From: Choricystis sp. odSpoLacu1
Lineage: Eukaryota > Chlorophyta > Trebouxiophyceae
Reading direction: 5' to 3'
Assembly: GCA_958009055.1 (NCBI GenBank)
Contig: OY253649.1
Span: forward strand, 1,302,001 to 1,366,000
Length of the DNA stretch: 64,000 nt
Below are positions 12,282 to 23,159 of the stretch, piece after piece (the first letter of the stretch is position 1; each line of letters starts with the position of its first letter). Under the pieces are notes generated by a model, which worked only from the letters and a program-made list of their open reading frames with translations, was not told the origin of the DNA and made no database searches. Made by a program: the position numbers and the translations under genes.

Positions 12282-12872
12282 TCACTTCTTAGCGTCGCCG
12301 CCAGCTGTGGAGGCGGCTTTGCGCGCCATCTTCTCTTGGAGCGCTTTGGCGTCGCTGTGCGGGAGTCGGGGGGTGGGTTCGGTCGGTCGGGTTTGCGGCT
12401 CGCGGTCCCCTCTTCCGGGCTGCTCTCTTCTCGCTCGCGCCCCCAATCGGCACCGTCCACGCAGGCTCGCCTCCCCAGGCATTCACCACCCCAGAGCCCG
12501 GCATCAGGCAAGCTACACCCGTGGCCCACGGCGTCCGAGGCAGCGAGCGGGCGGGGGAGGAGCGGCACGCCTCTGCACAACCGGTCCAACACGGGTGCCC
12601 CCCCCCCCCCCGCACGTGTCGTTTCGTGTGGCGGTCACGCTCACCCCGCACTCCCACAAACAGAGCAGGTGCACACAGAGCGCAGGCGCAGAGACTGACT
12701 GCGCAGACGCCCAACACTCCGCCTCCACACCACGCGCCCCCAATCACCACACGCACCGCTCCTTGCGCTGCGCCGCGGTCAGGCCGTCCTTGTCCTTGGC
12801 CGGCTTGCCCGTCTTGGACGCCCGCGCGGCCGCGCGGGCACGATCAACATCGCGCTGGTTGCCGCGAGACAT
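12282..12872 (-). CDS. SERF/4F5-family small basic protein
   Basis: Two exons (12872-12757 and 12354-12282) separated by a 402-bp intron give 62 residues starting MSRGNQRDVDRARAAAR. This is the SERF hallmark, followed by a DGLTAAQRKER block and a Lys/Ala-rich tail ending GGDAKK. SERF proteins are small, highly charged modifiers of protein aggregation that also bind nucleic acid. An upstream exon at 13091-12996 (MRHATPASLAAVG...SFISVLK) can be spliced in frame through a GTGAGT donor and a CCCCCAG acceptor. It adds about 41 residues before MSRGNQ, so either this is a 5'-UTR exon or the protein has an N-terminal extension. The MSRGNQ start is preferred because it matches the family. Confidence 0.8.
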
Positions 12873-13106
12873 GGGCAGGGACGAGACGGCGGGCAGGATC
12901 TGGGGGGGAGGGGTGAACAATGGGTTGTGAGCAAACAAAAAGCAAAACAAAACACGGCCGTAAAAAAAAGGACTCTCTCTTCTCCACCCACTCACCTTCA
13001 ACACCGAAATGAACGACGCGTCCAGCGTGGCCACATCGTACGTCGTCCCCACGCCCACGGCCGCCAGACTCGCGGGGGTGGCGTGCCGCATGTTGGTGCG
13101 TTCCAG

Positions 13107-13310
13107 GATGGTGACGCGAGGACCGGCAAGGGGGCGGACGAACCCGAGATCAAGGCCGAAGACGTCGCCAAGGTCGTGATTGCGCCGACTCGCGCCGGGT
13201 ATGCGTGGGCGGTGTCTGACGATGCGGGGGCGTGGGCGCAGCTGGCCATGGTCAAGGCTGATGTGACGACCTTCCTGGTGGAGGCCAACGCGCGCGCGCC
13301 GGCTGCCTGA
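13107..13310 (+). CDS. Unidentified short coding-like segment, 3' end of a gene
   Basis: A frame ending in TGA at 13308-13310 has strongly G/C-biased third positions and a normal amino-acid mix (DEPEIKAEDVAKVVIAP, GYAWAVSDDAGAWAQ). That suggests real coding rather than a shadow. It begins after a plausible acceptor (TTCCAG ending at 13106), but I could not find a convincing upstream exon. The 13009-13090 stretch (MNDASSVATSYVVPTPTAAR in another frame) is one candidate, and it overlaps the possible 5' exon of the SERF gene on the other strand. No family recognised. Confidence 0.35.
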   Translation, partial: DGDARTGKGADEPEIKAEDVAKVVIAPTRAGYAWAVSDDAGAWAQLAMVKADVTTFLVEANARAPAA

Positions 13311-13372
13311 TTTTTGGTTTTTGGAGGAACGAGAGCGAGGTGTCTGCCTGTATTCGTCTGTTTTCTATTGCT

Positions 13373-13525
13373 TTATTCTCCGTTCCATTCTCTGGGGGGG
13401 GGGGGGGGGTCGGCGTCGCGCTCGACAGCGAGTTTGGCGGAGGAGCCAGCCAGCTCCCGGTCGAGGGTCTCTTGTTGCTTGCCGCCCGAGCAGTAGTGCG
13501 ACTGGTTCTGGCGGGAGGACGACAT
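13373..13525 (-). CDS. Possible small protein, unidentified
   Basis: A short frame starting MSSSRQNQSHYCSGGKQQ and continuing through LAGSSAKLAVERDA to a long C/G run (13394-13408), after which the frame is uncertain. Codon third positions are G/C rich up to the run. It would be divergent from the PP5 gene, whose ATG lies 186 bp away. The 3' end depends on the homopolymer length. No homolog recognised; it may be non-coding. Confidence 0.3.
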   Translation of the reverse strand: MSSSRQNQSHYCSGGKQQETLDRELAGSSAKLAVERDADPPPPPREWNGE

Positions 13526-13710
13526 GAAGAAGGTGGGGATTTGTGTGTGTGTGTTGGGTGGGTGGGTGGGAGCGGGAAGGCTGCCAGAAGGGAGAAGAGA
13601 AAGCAAAAAAATGTCTGGACACAGACAGAAAAAAAAAAAAAAAAAACGTATCGTTTCTTCTCGCGCATCCGGCGCTGAGACCCACCGCGAAAAATAAAAC
13701 CTCCGCAGCC

Positions 13711-15411
13711 ATGGCGGCCGCAGAGGCACCCGCGCCCCCACCGGACTCGGCGGCCGCGGCCGAGGCCAAGAAGAGAGCCAACGAAGACTTTGTGGGTGCG
13801 TTGTGTGCGGGGGCGGAGCGTTTGGGGGGCTGCACAGAAAACGGTGCCCCTTTTTGTGCTGCGACCCGGGGCACCCCAGGCGCAGGGACGGTCTTGTGCG
13901 TCGCGCGGGGCCAATGCGGGGGAGGGAGGGAGAGAGGGGCGGGGGAAAGAAAGCCGCGCGGAACGCGCTCGATCGACCGACGCCAACGCACCCTCCCCAC
14001 ACCCCCAGCCAAACGCTACGCCAAAGCCGTCGCCGGCTACACCGCCGCCCTGGCCCTGGACCCGGCCTCCGCCATTCTCTATGCCAACCGGTCGGCCGCC
14101 CACGCGCGGCTGGAGAATTTCGGGTCGGCGCTCGCGGACGCGACGCGAGCGGTGGAGACCGACCCGACCTACGTCAAAGCCTACTACCGCCGCGCCGACG
14201 CGGCGGCGGGGCTGGGGCGGGTCAAGGACGCGCTGAAGGATTACAGGGCGGCGGCCAGAGTGGCCCCGCGCGACCCCGACCTGCGGCGCAAGCTGGCCGC
14301 CGCGGAGAAGGAGGTCACCCGCCTCCGCTTCGAGGCCGCCATCGCCGTCCCCGACGCGGATGCAGGGTGTGTCGCCGACCGGGTCGACCTGGACACCATG
14401 CCGGTGGAGGCGGATTATAATGGGCCGAGGATGGACCCTCACCCGAGTGTGGAGGGGCGCCACATTGTGACGCAAGAGTTTGTCGACGCCATGATTTCCG
14501 CCTTCAAAGCCCAACAAACCATCCACCGGCGCTACGCCTTTGAGATTGTGCTGGCGGCGGGCGACGTGCTGCGCTCCCTGCCGACTGTGGTGGACGTCGA
14601 CGTGCCGGACGACACCCACATCACGGTGTGTGGCGACGTGCACGGTCAATTCTTTGACTTGCTCCACATCTTTGACGTCAACGGCCTGCCCTCCCCGGCC
14701 AACCCGTACGTCTTCAATGGCGACATGGTGGACCGCGGATCGTGCTCGGCTGAAGTCGTTTTAACGCTGTTTGCGTTGAAGGTGGTGCACCCTCATTCTC
14801 TCCACCTCGCGCGCGGCAACCACGAGTCTGCGTCCATGAACAAGATATACGGCTTTGACGGCGAGGTGCGGGCCAAATACACCGCGTTACTGGCCGACCT
14901 GTTCAGGGAAACGTTCTGTGCGCTGCCGTTGGCGCACGTGATCGGAAAAAAAGTGTTTGTCGTGCACGGCGGCCTGTTTGCGCGGGATGGTGTCACCCTG
15001 GACGACCTGCGCGCCGTGGACCGCTTCCGCGAGCCCCCGGAAGAAGGCCTCATGTGCGAAGCCCTGTGGTCCGACCCCCAGCCCGAGCCGGGGCGGGCGC
15101 CGAGCAAGCGGGGAGTCGGGTGCCAGTTTGGTCCCGACGTGACCGCCGACTTTTTGAAGGCAAACGGTCTCTCCCTCGTCGTCCGCTCCCACGAAGTCAA
15201 GGAGGACGGCTACTCCATCGACCACCCGGACGGCTGCGTGACCGTGTTTTCGGCGCCGAATTACTGTGGGGCAGGGAACGCTGCCGCCTTCGTCCGCTTC
15301 ACCGCGCCGTCCTTCACGCCGCGCTTCACCCGCATCGCGGAGTCGCACCCCAACCCGGTGCGCCCCATGGCCTACTCCAGCATGTTCATGGGCGGGTTGA
15401 TGGGTTTTTGA
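13711..15411 (+). CDS. PP5: Serine/threonine protein phosphatase 5 (TPR-PP5)
   Basis: Hsp90-associated PPP-family phosphatase. Exon 1 is 13711-13795 and exon 2 is 14009-15411, phase 1, 495 residues (normal length). An N-terminal TPR domain (KRYAKAVAGYTAALALDP, AILYANRSAAHARL, KAYYRRADAAAGLG) is followed by the catalytic domain. The catalytic domain carries all metal-binding signatures: CGDVHGQ, NGDMVDRGS, LARGNHES, the VVHGGL histidine and SAPNYCG. The donor GTGCGT at 13796 was chosen over GTGGGT at 13792 because only it keeps the frame. PP5 is a co-chaperone of Hsp90; the GRP94 in this window is the ER paralogue, so proximity has no obvious meaning. Confidence 0.96.
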   Translation: MAAAEAPAPPPDSAAAAEAKKRANEDFVGALCAGAERLGGCTENGAPFCAATRGTPGAGTVLCVARGQCGGGRERGAGERKPRGTRSIDRRQRTLPTPPAKRYAKAVAGYTAALALDPASAILYANRSAAHARLENFGSALADATRAVETDPTYVKAYYRRADAAAGLGRVKDALKDYRAAARVAPRDPDLRRKLAAAEKEVTRLRFEAAIAVPDADAGCVADRVDLDTMPVEADYNGPRMDPHPSVEGRHIVTQEFVDAMISAFKAQQTIHRRYAFEIVLAAGDVLRSLPTVVDVDVPDDTHITVCGDVHGQFFDLLHIFDVNGLPSPANPYVFNGDMVDRGSCSAEVVLTLFALKVVHPHSLHLARGNHESASMNKIYGFDGEVRAKYTALLADLFRETFCALPLAHVIGKKVFVVHGGLFARDGVTLDDLRAVDRFREPPEEGLMCEALWSDPQPEPGRAPSKRGVGCQFGPDVTADFLKANGLSLVVRSHEVKEDGYSIDHPDGCVTVFSAPNYCGAGNAAAFVRFTAPSFTPRFTRIAESHPNPVRPMAYSSMFMGGLMGF

Positions 15412-15527
15412 GGGAGGGTGAAAGAGGGGGGGGGTACAGCGTGTTCTTTTTTTTGCTTCTGTTTCTGCATGCCCCCGCCCCTGCAAACAAAAACAGGCCC
15501 AGCTTTTTCGTCCCAAAAACCCTCACA

Positions 15528-16157
15528 CTATTTCACAATCAACCGGGCCGCGGTCGCCGCCATGGCGTCATCGATTTCTTTGACGGCCGCGGCAGCCACC
15601 GCGTCCACCTCGCGCTCCCCACGCCGCGCCGCGTCCAGCCCCAGCTCAGACCTCCGCGCGGCAGCCTCCAGGGCGGCAATCGACCCCCGCCTCGCCACGC
15701 GCACCGCCACGCGGTGGGGTTCGGCCACCTTGTTCAGGCGGGCGCGCAGGGTGGACGCGTCGGCGGAGAAGGCTTTGCGCGTTTCGCGCGCGAGGGCTGC
15801 GGTCGCAGCGGCAACTGCAGCGCTCGACGCGTCCGACAACGCTGTCAACACGGCGCCATCGATGAAGGCGGCGTAGTGGGCGTCCGTGGTGGAGTCGGCG
15901 TCGGAGGCGGCCAGGGTGGCGACGAGGTCGACCGCGGCGGAGAGGGCGGGGGACGTGCCGTCGTGCGGCGCTTTTTTGCTGCTGACTGCGTTTTTGGGGC
16001 TGGGCGGGTTGGAGCGCGCGGGGCGCCCTGCCGCCAGGTTTCCATCAGGGGCCGACTTCTGGCGGTCTTGCGAGCGGACAGGGCCACTGCCTCGGCCCAC
16101 TACCCCGCCCGTGGGGCGGCGGTGGGCTGCAGAGGCAAGGCGTGCGAGGGAATGCAT
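15528..16157 (-). CDS. Unknown Ala-rich helical protein
   Basis: Intronless frame of 209 residues from MHSLARLASAAHRRP to RLIVK. The N-terminus is basic and could be an organelle presequence. The middle is Ser/Pro-rich, and the C-terminal 130 residues are Ala-rich amphipathic helices (AAVAAATAALARETRKAF, ALEAAARRSELGLDAAR). The frame is open further upstream to 16289, but that would run past the 3' end of the neighbouring XPF gene. ATG at 16157 is therefore preferred. No family recognised. Confidence 0.5.
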   Translation of the reverse strand: MHSLARLASAAHRRPTGGVVGRGSGPVRSQDRQKSAPDGNLAAGRPARSNPPSPKNAVSSKKAPHDGTSPALSAAVDLVATLAASDADSTTDAHYAAFIDGAVLTALSDASSAAVAAATAALARETRKAFSADASTLRARLNKVAEPHRVAVRVARRGSIAALEAAARRSELGLDAARRGEREVDAVAAAAVKEIDDAMAATAARLIVK

Positions 16158-16273
16158 TGATGCGAAGTTGTGTCGCCATCCCTCACTTTCAAGTCTTGAC
16201 TCTCTCTTTCCGTTTGCAGACAGACACGCACAGTGCACACTAAAGCACACCCTCTCCCAAAAGCGCACTCTCT

Positions 16274-19240
16274 CTACAGACTCGGACACGGTTGGTCCAA
16301 AAACGTGCGCAACCTGCGCGCGGCAGCCGCGCCCCCCATGACCTCCACCAACCGCGCCGTCTCCATCGCCGCCACCCCCGCCAACGACCCCGCCGCCGCG
16401 GCCAGCGCCCGCCAGTTGGCGTCGGTGACGCCCGGCAGGCGGCGCAACAGGTCCACCGCGGCCGTGTTTTCGCGGGAGCGGGGCGCAGCGTCGGCGCCGG
16501 TGTGTGCACCCAAGGCGGCCGCGGTCGCCGCGTCGGGTTCATCCCGGCACCCCTCCTTGAGCGCCCGAAACAGGCGGGCCGCATCGTGCGACGAGCGTGC
16601 CCACAGCAGGCGCAGGCGGGGGGCGTGGGTGATTAGCAATGCCAACCGCGCGGGCAGCGTGTGGGCGGCAGCATCCGGCGGCGACGCAGGATCCGGCGGC
16701 GGCGCCAACGAAAACGGTTTGTCGCCATCAAACTCGATCAACAGGCACGCAGTCGGGTAGTGCTTCACCATGGCCCCCGCCTGAGTCAGCAGGCGGCCAG
16801 AGGCGAGGGAGGCCCGCAGGTCGGGAATGGCTTTGCGCTCGATCACAGTGGAAGGGGTTAAAACATAGTCCCCCACCTCCAGCGTGGTGGGGGCCAGCGC
16901 CAACCCCGCCCCATGCAGCACGGCGGGCAGGGTGGACATGAACTCGCGGACGTCGACCACGATGGTGGAGGGGAGGGCGCCGGGTCGGCGGGTCAGAGCG
17001 CGCGCGGCGGCGGTGCCGCCGCCCCCCACGCGCACGACGTCACGCCCCCTCGACGACGTGCCCAGCGCCGCCTCCGCGTCCGCCGCCGCGTCCGCGATGG
17101 AGGGGCCCAGGGCAGTGGCGGCAGACGCTTCCGCGGCGGCGTCAGGGAGGGCCATGTGTGCCTTTGCGTCGATCAGGGAGCGGAGAGCAGACCGCTCGCG
17201 CGTCAGAGCCGTCGCAGCCGCATCCCCCTCCAGACTGTCTTCATAGCGCAGGTGGTATATGCGCAGAGGGGGGGGGGGGGGCGTTGGAGGCAGCTGCTGT
17301 GCCGGCTGACGCGGCCGCATAGCATTCCACAGCACGCAGCGTCGGCAGGTGGGGCGACACAAACACAACAAAGGCCGGCCGCTCCCGCCACAGGGCGGCC
17401 TCTGCGTCGCCGCCGGTGGTGGTGGTGAAGCACACGCCCTGGAGCAGGGGGTGGGGGGGGGGGGGAAGGCGGGCGGGAAGGGGGAGGAGAGGGCGGCGCA
17501 GCGCCAGTGCCGCGGCCGCGCCCGCGCCCGCCACCCCCCCTCCCACCCCCGCGAGCCGACCGCAGCAACGCTAACTCTTCAGCGGGCGTGCCTTTCAGTC
17601 GGGCGGCGCGTGCCGCGGCCAGCCGTTCGGCGGGGGTGGGCGCCGCGCGCCTGCCCCACCCGCGCCCGCGCCAGCGCCCCGCCGCGCGCGCGGCCGCGGC
17701 CGCCGCCGCGCGCGCCGACCCGCCCCCCGCCAGCCGGGCGGCCAGGTACTCGTCGTACAGGGACGTCATGACGGGGGCCACGCCGCCTGCTGCGGCAGCG
17801 GAGGCGAGGGCGGCAGAGGTGCGGGGGTCGCGGGAGACGACGACGACTCGCGCTTCTGCAGCGGCGGAAGACACGGGTGTCGGCGTCACCAGCAACGCTT
17901 CCCGGGCGGTCTGAATCTCGGCCAGCACGTCAAGCACGACGCCCCACTTGGGTAGTTCTTCCAAGACGGGGACGACGGTGGCGGCGGTGGAGTTGGAGGG
18001 CGCGGCGGCGTCGCTGCTGCCGCCGCCTCTCCCCTCTCCGCGCGCTCGTTTGGGACGCGTCAACACGTACACCCGCCGCTTGGCCGCCGCAAACACGGTA
18101 TGGGCTGCATCTGCCAGCAGCCATCCGCCCCCCAGCCCCGCGTCCGCGGCGCGCAGGGCGTCCAGGCGGCGGAGGAAGGAGACCGCGTCGAGAGTCAAAA
18201 GTTCGTCGGCCAGCGACCTCAACGTGCGTAAATCTGCGGCCGCCTGCTTGACGCGGGAGGGGACAGAGTGCCAGACTGCATCCAACTGGCGCAGGATGCC
18301 GGCGTCAAAGGAGGGGTGGACGCCGGCTGCCAGGGAGAGGCCTGTCGCGTCGAGGCGCGTGCAGCGCCGCAGCTCGCGCAGGCAGGCTTCCATCAGGTCG
18401 GCGATGGCTTCGTAGATTGTGGCCATGTCGGAAGTCATGCGGACCGCGAGTTCGATGACCTCGGTGGCGGTCTTCGCGGCGGAGAGGGCGTCCTTGACTC
18501 GAGCCTCAAACCGCGGCCACAAGCGCAGCCGCCTCACCCCCAGCGCCCGCAGCACGCGTTCCGGCCTGGCAAATCCCGCGGCGAAAGGGGCGGGCGCGTC
18601 TGAGAGGGCGCGTATCCAGGCGGCGGGGTTGGTGGCGCGCGCCAGGCGGGCAGCGAACGCTTCCCCACAGTCGGGGGACGCGCAGCGGTGGGCGGCAAGG
18701 ACCAGGACACCCCCCACGTCTGCGCCCGAGACAACGCCGTTCAACAGGTCGACCACCAGGATGCGGGTGGTGACAAAGGCGACGGCAGCGGCGGCGTAGA
18801 GGGCGGCGCGCTGGGGGGCAGGGGTGTCTGCGGTGACTATGGCAGCACGCGGTGGCCAGACAGAAAGAGAGGTGGAGGCTGCACCGCCTCCCTCCTCCTC
18901 ACTCAACACATCCTCCAGCAACTGATCGCGCAACCACTCGGGCGCGCCCATGACGAGGGCCGCGCCGCGCGCGCCGGGCGTCGCCGCGCGCGCCGCGTGC
19001 ACGCGCAGCAGCGCGCCCGCCACCGCGCGCACGCCCAGGCCGGCCGCCATGACGGTGACGCCGTCATCATCCAGCAGTTCTTCGACCATGGTGCGTTGGA
19101 AGGGGAGGAGGGTGGGGGTGGAGGAGGTCGAGAGCTGATGGGGATTTTGGGGGAGTGAGAGAGAGGGCGGGGTGGGGCGGAGGTGCTTCCCACACACACG
19201 CTCTGACACTCACCTGGCGGCCCTCCACTGCGGCCGCCAT
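16274..19240 (-). CDS. XPF: XPF/Rad1/ERCC4 structure-specific endonuclease
   Basis: Catalytic subunit of the XPF-ERCC1 5' incision nuclease for nucleotide excision and interstrand-crosslink repair. A 27-nt first exon (19240-19214, MAAAVEGRQ) joins exon 2 at 19134, which begins LSTSSTPTLLPFQRTMVEELLDDDGVTV and matches the XPF N-terminus. The helicase-like half follows (ILVVDLLNGVVSG), then the nuclease core with VIERKAIPDL (the ERKxxxD motif) and CLLIEFDGDKPF. The end is a helix-hairpin-helix pair (LLRRLPGVTDANWRAL). The frame breaks twice at G runs (about 17450-17465 and 17268-17281). Full length is roughly 930 residues, normal for XPF. Identity is certain. Confidence 0.94.
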
Positions 19241-19356
19241 GGTGTGGGAGCGAGTGGCGACCGCAGGAGAGGACGAAAATGGAAATGAATGTGTAAAAGC
19301 AAGCCGACACGCAAATCGGTCACTCCTCCCAAACAAAACAAAGCTCTCCCTCCCGA

Positions 19357-20672
19357 ATGCCGAGCCGCCGCCACCTGACCCGCCTGGCGCGAGCCGTTGT
19401 CGCGGCTCGATGGTCTGCGGACGGCGTGATGGAGGTCGGGGCGCTGGCCACGGCGCAGCCGCTGGCAACCCCGCTGGCTAGTGTGCGCTGTCGCTTGGCG
19501 GCGCCGCCTCCTAGCCGCGGCTTTGCGGCAGGACAGGGGCAGAGTGATGGTGGAGGCAGGCGACACGAGGAGGGGGAAGCATCCAAGGGTCATGAAGCGG
19601 TGTCGCCCCCGCCACCCTCCTCCTCCTCCCCACCCCCACAACGCCACTGGCTGCAACGCGTCCTCCCCACCTCCGCCTGGCCCTTCGCCGAGCTCGCCCG
19701 CCTGGACAAACCAGCGGGCACCGCCATGCTGCTGTGGCCGTGCTGGTGGTCCATCGCGCTGGCCGCGCCCGCTGACTCCCTGCCAGACCCCCACCTCCTA
19801 GCCCTCTTCGCCACCGGCTCCATCCTGCTGCGAGGCGCGGGCTGCACCATCAACGACTGGTGGGACAGGGATGTAGATCGACTGGTGGAGAGGACGGCGG
19901 GGCGGCCGCTCGCGCGCGGCGCGGTGAGTCCGACTGCTGCGGCAGCCTTTGCCGCCGCCCAGCTGCTGGCAGGCCTGGGCGTCCTCCTCCAGTTGAACCC
20001 TTACTCCATAGTGTTGGGGGCGGCATCGCTGCCGCTGGTGGCGGGGTACCCGCTGGCCAAGAGGGTTACGGACTGGGTGAGTGTGCGGGAATTTTTTTGG
20101 TAATGTACGAGCAAGGAGTGAAGAATGATCGTTTCTCCCCAAAAACTGGCGTTAAAAACAATCCCTCATCCCTCCCCTTCCCTGCCCCTTCCACCCTCTC
20201 CCAGCCACAAACCATCCTCGGCCTCACCTTCAACTGGGGCGCCCTGCTCGGCTGGGCCGCGGCCACCGGCTCCCTTGACACCTATGCCCCCCCCCTCCTC
20301 CTCTACGCCTCCGGCATCGCCTGGACCCTCGCCTACGATACCGTATATGCGTTCCAGGATGCGGCTCACGATGAGGCGGCGGGCGTGCGATCGTCTGCGC
20401 GTGCGCTGGCGGCGGCGGGTGCGGAAAAAAGAGGCGTTGCCGCGTTTTGGGGCGCGTCGCTGTCGTTGCTCGCGTGTGCTGGCGCCGCGGCCGACCTGAC
20501 CCCCGCCTTTTATGGTGGACTGGGTGTGGCAGCGTGCCATGCCGCCTGGCAGGTGGCGTCGTGGCGGGTGGGGGATGCGGCCGACTGTGGGCGCAAGTTT
20601 AGGGCCAACGCTTACTACGGGTGGCTCGTGTTTGGGGCCATTGTGGCGGGCAAGGTGGTGGGCGCGGGTTAG
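19357..20672 (+). CDS. COQ2: 4-hydroxybenzoate polyprenyltransferase (ubiquinone biosynthesis)
   Basis: UbiA-family enzyme of the inner mitochondrial membrane that prenylates 4-hydroxybenzoate. Two exons (19357-20076, 20205-20672), phase 0, 395 residues. A basic presequence ([19 protein letters not shown]) and a Ser/Pro linker precede the enzyme core: [19 protein letters not shown], then [15 protein letters not shown] with the NDxxDxxxD prenyl-diphosphate/Mg site, then [13 protein letters not shown] across the exon junction. The second aspartate site is [14 protein letters not shown]. It is divergent from XPF with only 116 bp between start codons. Confidence 0.94.
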
Positions 20673-20744
20673 GAGAGGGCTAGTAGACACAGCGTTTGTT
20701 TGTACAGTGCAGTTTCATTCTGGTTCTGGTTTCTACGTTCATTT

Positions 20745-21514
20745 TCAGTCACTCAGCACGCCGCACCCCGCCACCACCACCCGCGCGCGCGGCGTGCCAT
20801 CCTTCGACCCAGCCTCCACTTCAATGCGGTCCAGCACGTTATCGTCATCCTGCACCACGCGCCCAATGATCACGTGCTTGCCGTCTAGGGCGCGCACGGC
20901 GGGCGAGTCGGCGGCTCGCCCCAGCACAATGTAAAACTGGCACGCGCTGCCGTGCTTCCGCTGTTAGCGTAGCTGACCGTGCCACGGTCGTGTTTTAGTT
21001 TGAGGGCGTTAGGCTCGTCTTTGAATTTAGCGCCGTAGATGGAGGCGGCGCCCGACCCGGCGCGGCGGGGGTCGCCGTCCCCGCGGCCGAACACCACGTC
21101 CCCTCCCTGGCACACAAAGCCGGTGACGATGCGGTGGAAGGTGACGCCTGCGTAGTGCAGGAGTGGGCCGGTGGCAGGGGGTGTGGTGGGTCCGGTGCAG
21201 AGGGCCTGGAAGTTGGCGACTGCTCGTGGCGCTGCGTCCGCCTCTAGCTCGATGATCAACCTCCCCGCGCGCATGGAGGGGGGTGGCGTGGTGGAAGGTG
21301 GCCCCTGGGCCGCCCAGGCCGGGTCGGCGGAGTAGGCGTCGAGGACCAAGGCGGCGGTGTCGGGGTCCAAGTCCTCGAGCCGCGCGTCGGCGGGCAGGCC
21401 GACGCGCGCGGCGCCGCCGGCCGCGAGGAAGGAGATTGTGCGGTCATAAGCTGCGGTTGCCGCTGCGTGGGTTACGGGGTCGCCCACATCGATATCTAGG
21501 TAGGCGCGCCGCAT
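20745..21514 (-). CDS. Cyclophilin-type peptidyl-prolyl isomerase with N-terminal extension
   Basis: The isomerase domain includes AGRLIIELEADAAPRAVANF, LHYAGVTFHRIVTGFVCQGGD (the FHRI catalytic segment), SYANSG and QFYIVLGRA, ending VVVAGCGVLSD. About 80 extra residues precede it (RAYLDIDVGDPVTHAA through DAYSADPAWAAQG), as in some cytosolic or nuclear plant and algal cyclophilins. A one-base deletion near 20945-20950 separates SGSTAARA from QFYIVLG; the span is one base short of a multiple of three. Divergent from the SnoaL-like gene (174 bp). Isomerase fold is sure; cellular location is not. Confidence 0.88.
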
Positions 21515-21688
21515 TTGGCGGGTGAACAAAAAAATTGGGGGTGAAGCCGTCGGAGACACGTAGCTGCGTGCGTGGCTTTTGGAGTGGTTAAAGCGCGTCA
21601 CGCAAAGTCTAACCACACCCCCTAACCACTTTTCCCACCTTTTCCGCCCCCGCCGGCTCCCTCTCACAGCCTCCTCGTAATCACCATC

Positions 21689-22741
21689 ATGCGTGGTACC
21701 GTCCTTTTTTGCGTTGATCGCCGTCGCCCTTGCGGCCGCTCCTGCGCCGGCCCCTAGCCGCGCTGAGCGCGCCGGCGCTGCCAAGGCGCCGGCGCCCGCC
21801 GTCGCGCCCCTGCCCAACACGTCAACCAAGGTGCGTTTGGATCACCCCCAGTTTGATTGTGAAAATGGCTGGAGCCCGCTTGAGTGGAGTACTGGGCAGC
21901 CTGCGTTCTGGTGAGGGCGTCCCGCCACCGAATTCACCCACGACGGTGCGGGTGAAAAGCCCACGCGCCGCCGGCTGCGGCGGCGGCGTGTAACTCCCTG
22001 CGGTTGGTGCTGCGCCGCCCTCCTTTGCCTTTGTTGAGGCTAGTTGTTGGCACCAGTGCGCTCTCTGTGCCTGTGTGCGGGAGAAGCGCCTGCCAGAGGA
22101 GGTGGGGCAGGCCAAAGAATGGGAGCAAAAAGCAGGCCAAGGCACGCAATGCCGCCGCACTGCGAAGCCACGGGGCGCCGCCCTAAAAAACCCGCTGACC
22201 TCCCCTTCCTTCCCCTCCACACCCACCAAACAGAAATGTGCCAACGTCACGGAGCCCGAGATCGCGGGCCTGTTTGACTCTTGAAACGCGGCCCTGCAGA
22301 CTGGCAACGCGGAGAAAGTGAATGAGCTGTACGCGCCCGATGCGATCCTCCTGCCCACGCTCAGCAACAAGCCCAGGCTGGACTCTGCCGGCCGCATCGA
22401 CTACTTCGAGCACTTCCTGGAGAAGAAGCCGGTGGGGACGATCCTGACGCGCACCGTGCGAGTTACGTGCGATGAAGCGACGGATGTCGGAACATACGAA
22501 TTTTCGCTCACCGACCCGAAAACGGGCAAAGTCACCCCGACGCCCGCCCGCTACACCTTCACGTACGCGCCCGTGGGCCCGGACCACGAGTGGAAGATCA
22601 CGTCGCACCACTCGTCGGCGGTGAGTGGTTGGTTTGAGAGAGGAAGAGATCGACGTTTTTTTCATGCACCCCAAACTGACACCCCGCCCTCCCCTCCTCC
22701 ACACACAGATGCCCGAGAAGCCCGAACCCGCGTCCGCCTAA
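21689..22741 (+). CDS. Secreted SnoaL-like / CaMKII-association-domain (DUF4440) protein, carrying two disruptions
   Basis: Three exons: 21689-21830, 22234-22620 and 22709-22741. After removing one T from the T6 run near 21705, exon 1 reads as a clean signal peptide (MRGTVLFALIAVALAAAPAP) and an Ala/Pro linker. Exon 2 is a cone-shaped NTF2-fold domain (CANVTEPEIAGLFDS, NAALQTGNAEKVNELYAPDA, LPTLSNKPR, YFEHFLEKKPVGTI) as in small algal SnoaL-like proteins. A TGA at 22282-22284 stands where a Trp (FDSWNAAL-type) is expected. Exon 3 adds MPEKPEPASA. As given, the gene is broken by a frameshift and a nonsense codon. These may be sequencing errors or a real pseudogene. Confidence 0.72.
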
Positions 22742-23159
22742 GCGGCACACGGCCCCACTTCTCCACCGTTTTGATTCTTCCTCCTCTCGCGACCCCCCCT
22801 TTTTTCTTTCTCCCAACAAGCAGCTGGCGACACGCGCCCGAGCACCGCGCTTCCCGTCCCCGGCTTGTTCGACTCCCCCACTAAACATGCGCGGTGTCTC
22901 GAAACCAGGGATGGAGCCGTGAGTCGGAGACTGCGCGCCTTTTTTGAAAAAAGCTTTCGACCCCCCCCCGCGATCGACGAGTGTAAATCGCATCCGTTTT
23001 CTCTCTTTTGGGACACATCCGTCGAAGCATGGACAAGAATGGACCATCGTTTGGCATTGCAGTCACACAAACGGGTGAGCGCCCCCTCCGTTTCACAAAG
23101 AAAGAGAGAAAAAATAATTTTATCTAATGGTTGGAAAACACACACAACACCTCTCACCA
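22742..23159. other. Intergenic stretch between convergent genes
   Basis: 418 bases between the stops of the SnoaL-like gene (+) and the Ala-rich coiled-coil gene (-). It is less GC-rich than the flanks and has poly-T and poly-C tracts. I see no gene or repeat in it; it presumably holds both 3' UTRs. Confidence 0.6.

Noticed and set aside
13252..14667. Long minus-strand open frame opposite PP5
   Set aside because: It is the antisense of the PP5 exon; composition at high GC opens frames on both strands. PP5 has all catalytic motifs on the plus strand.
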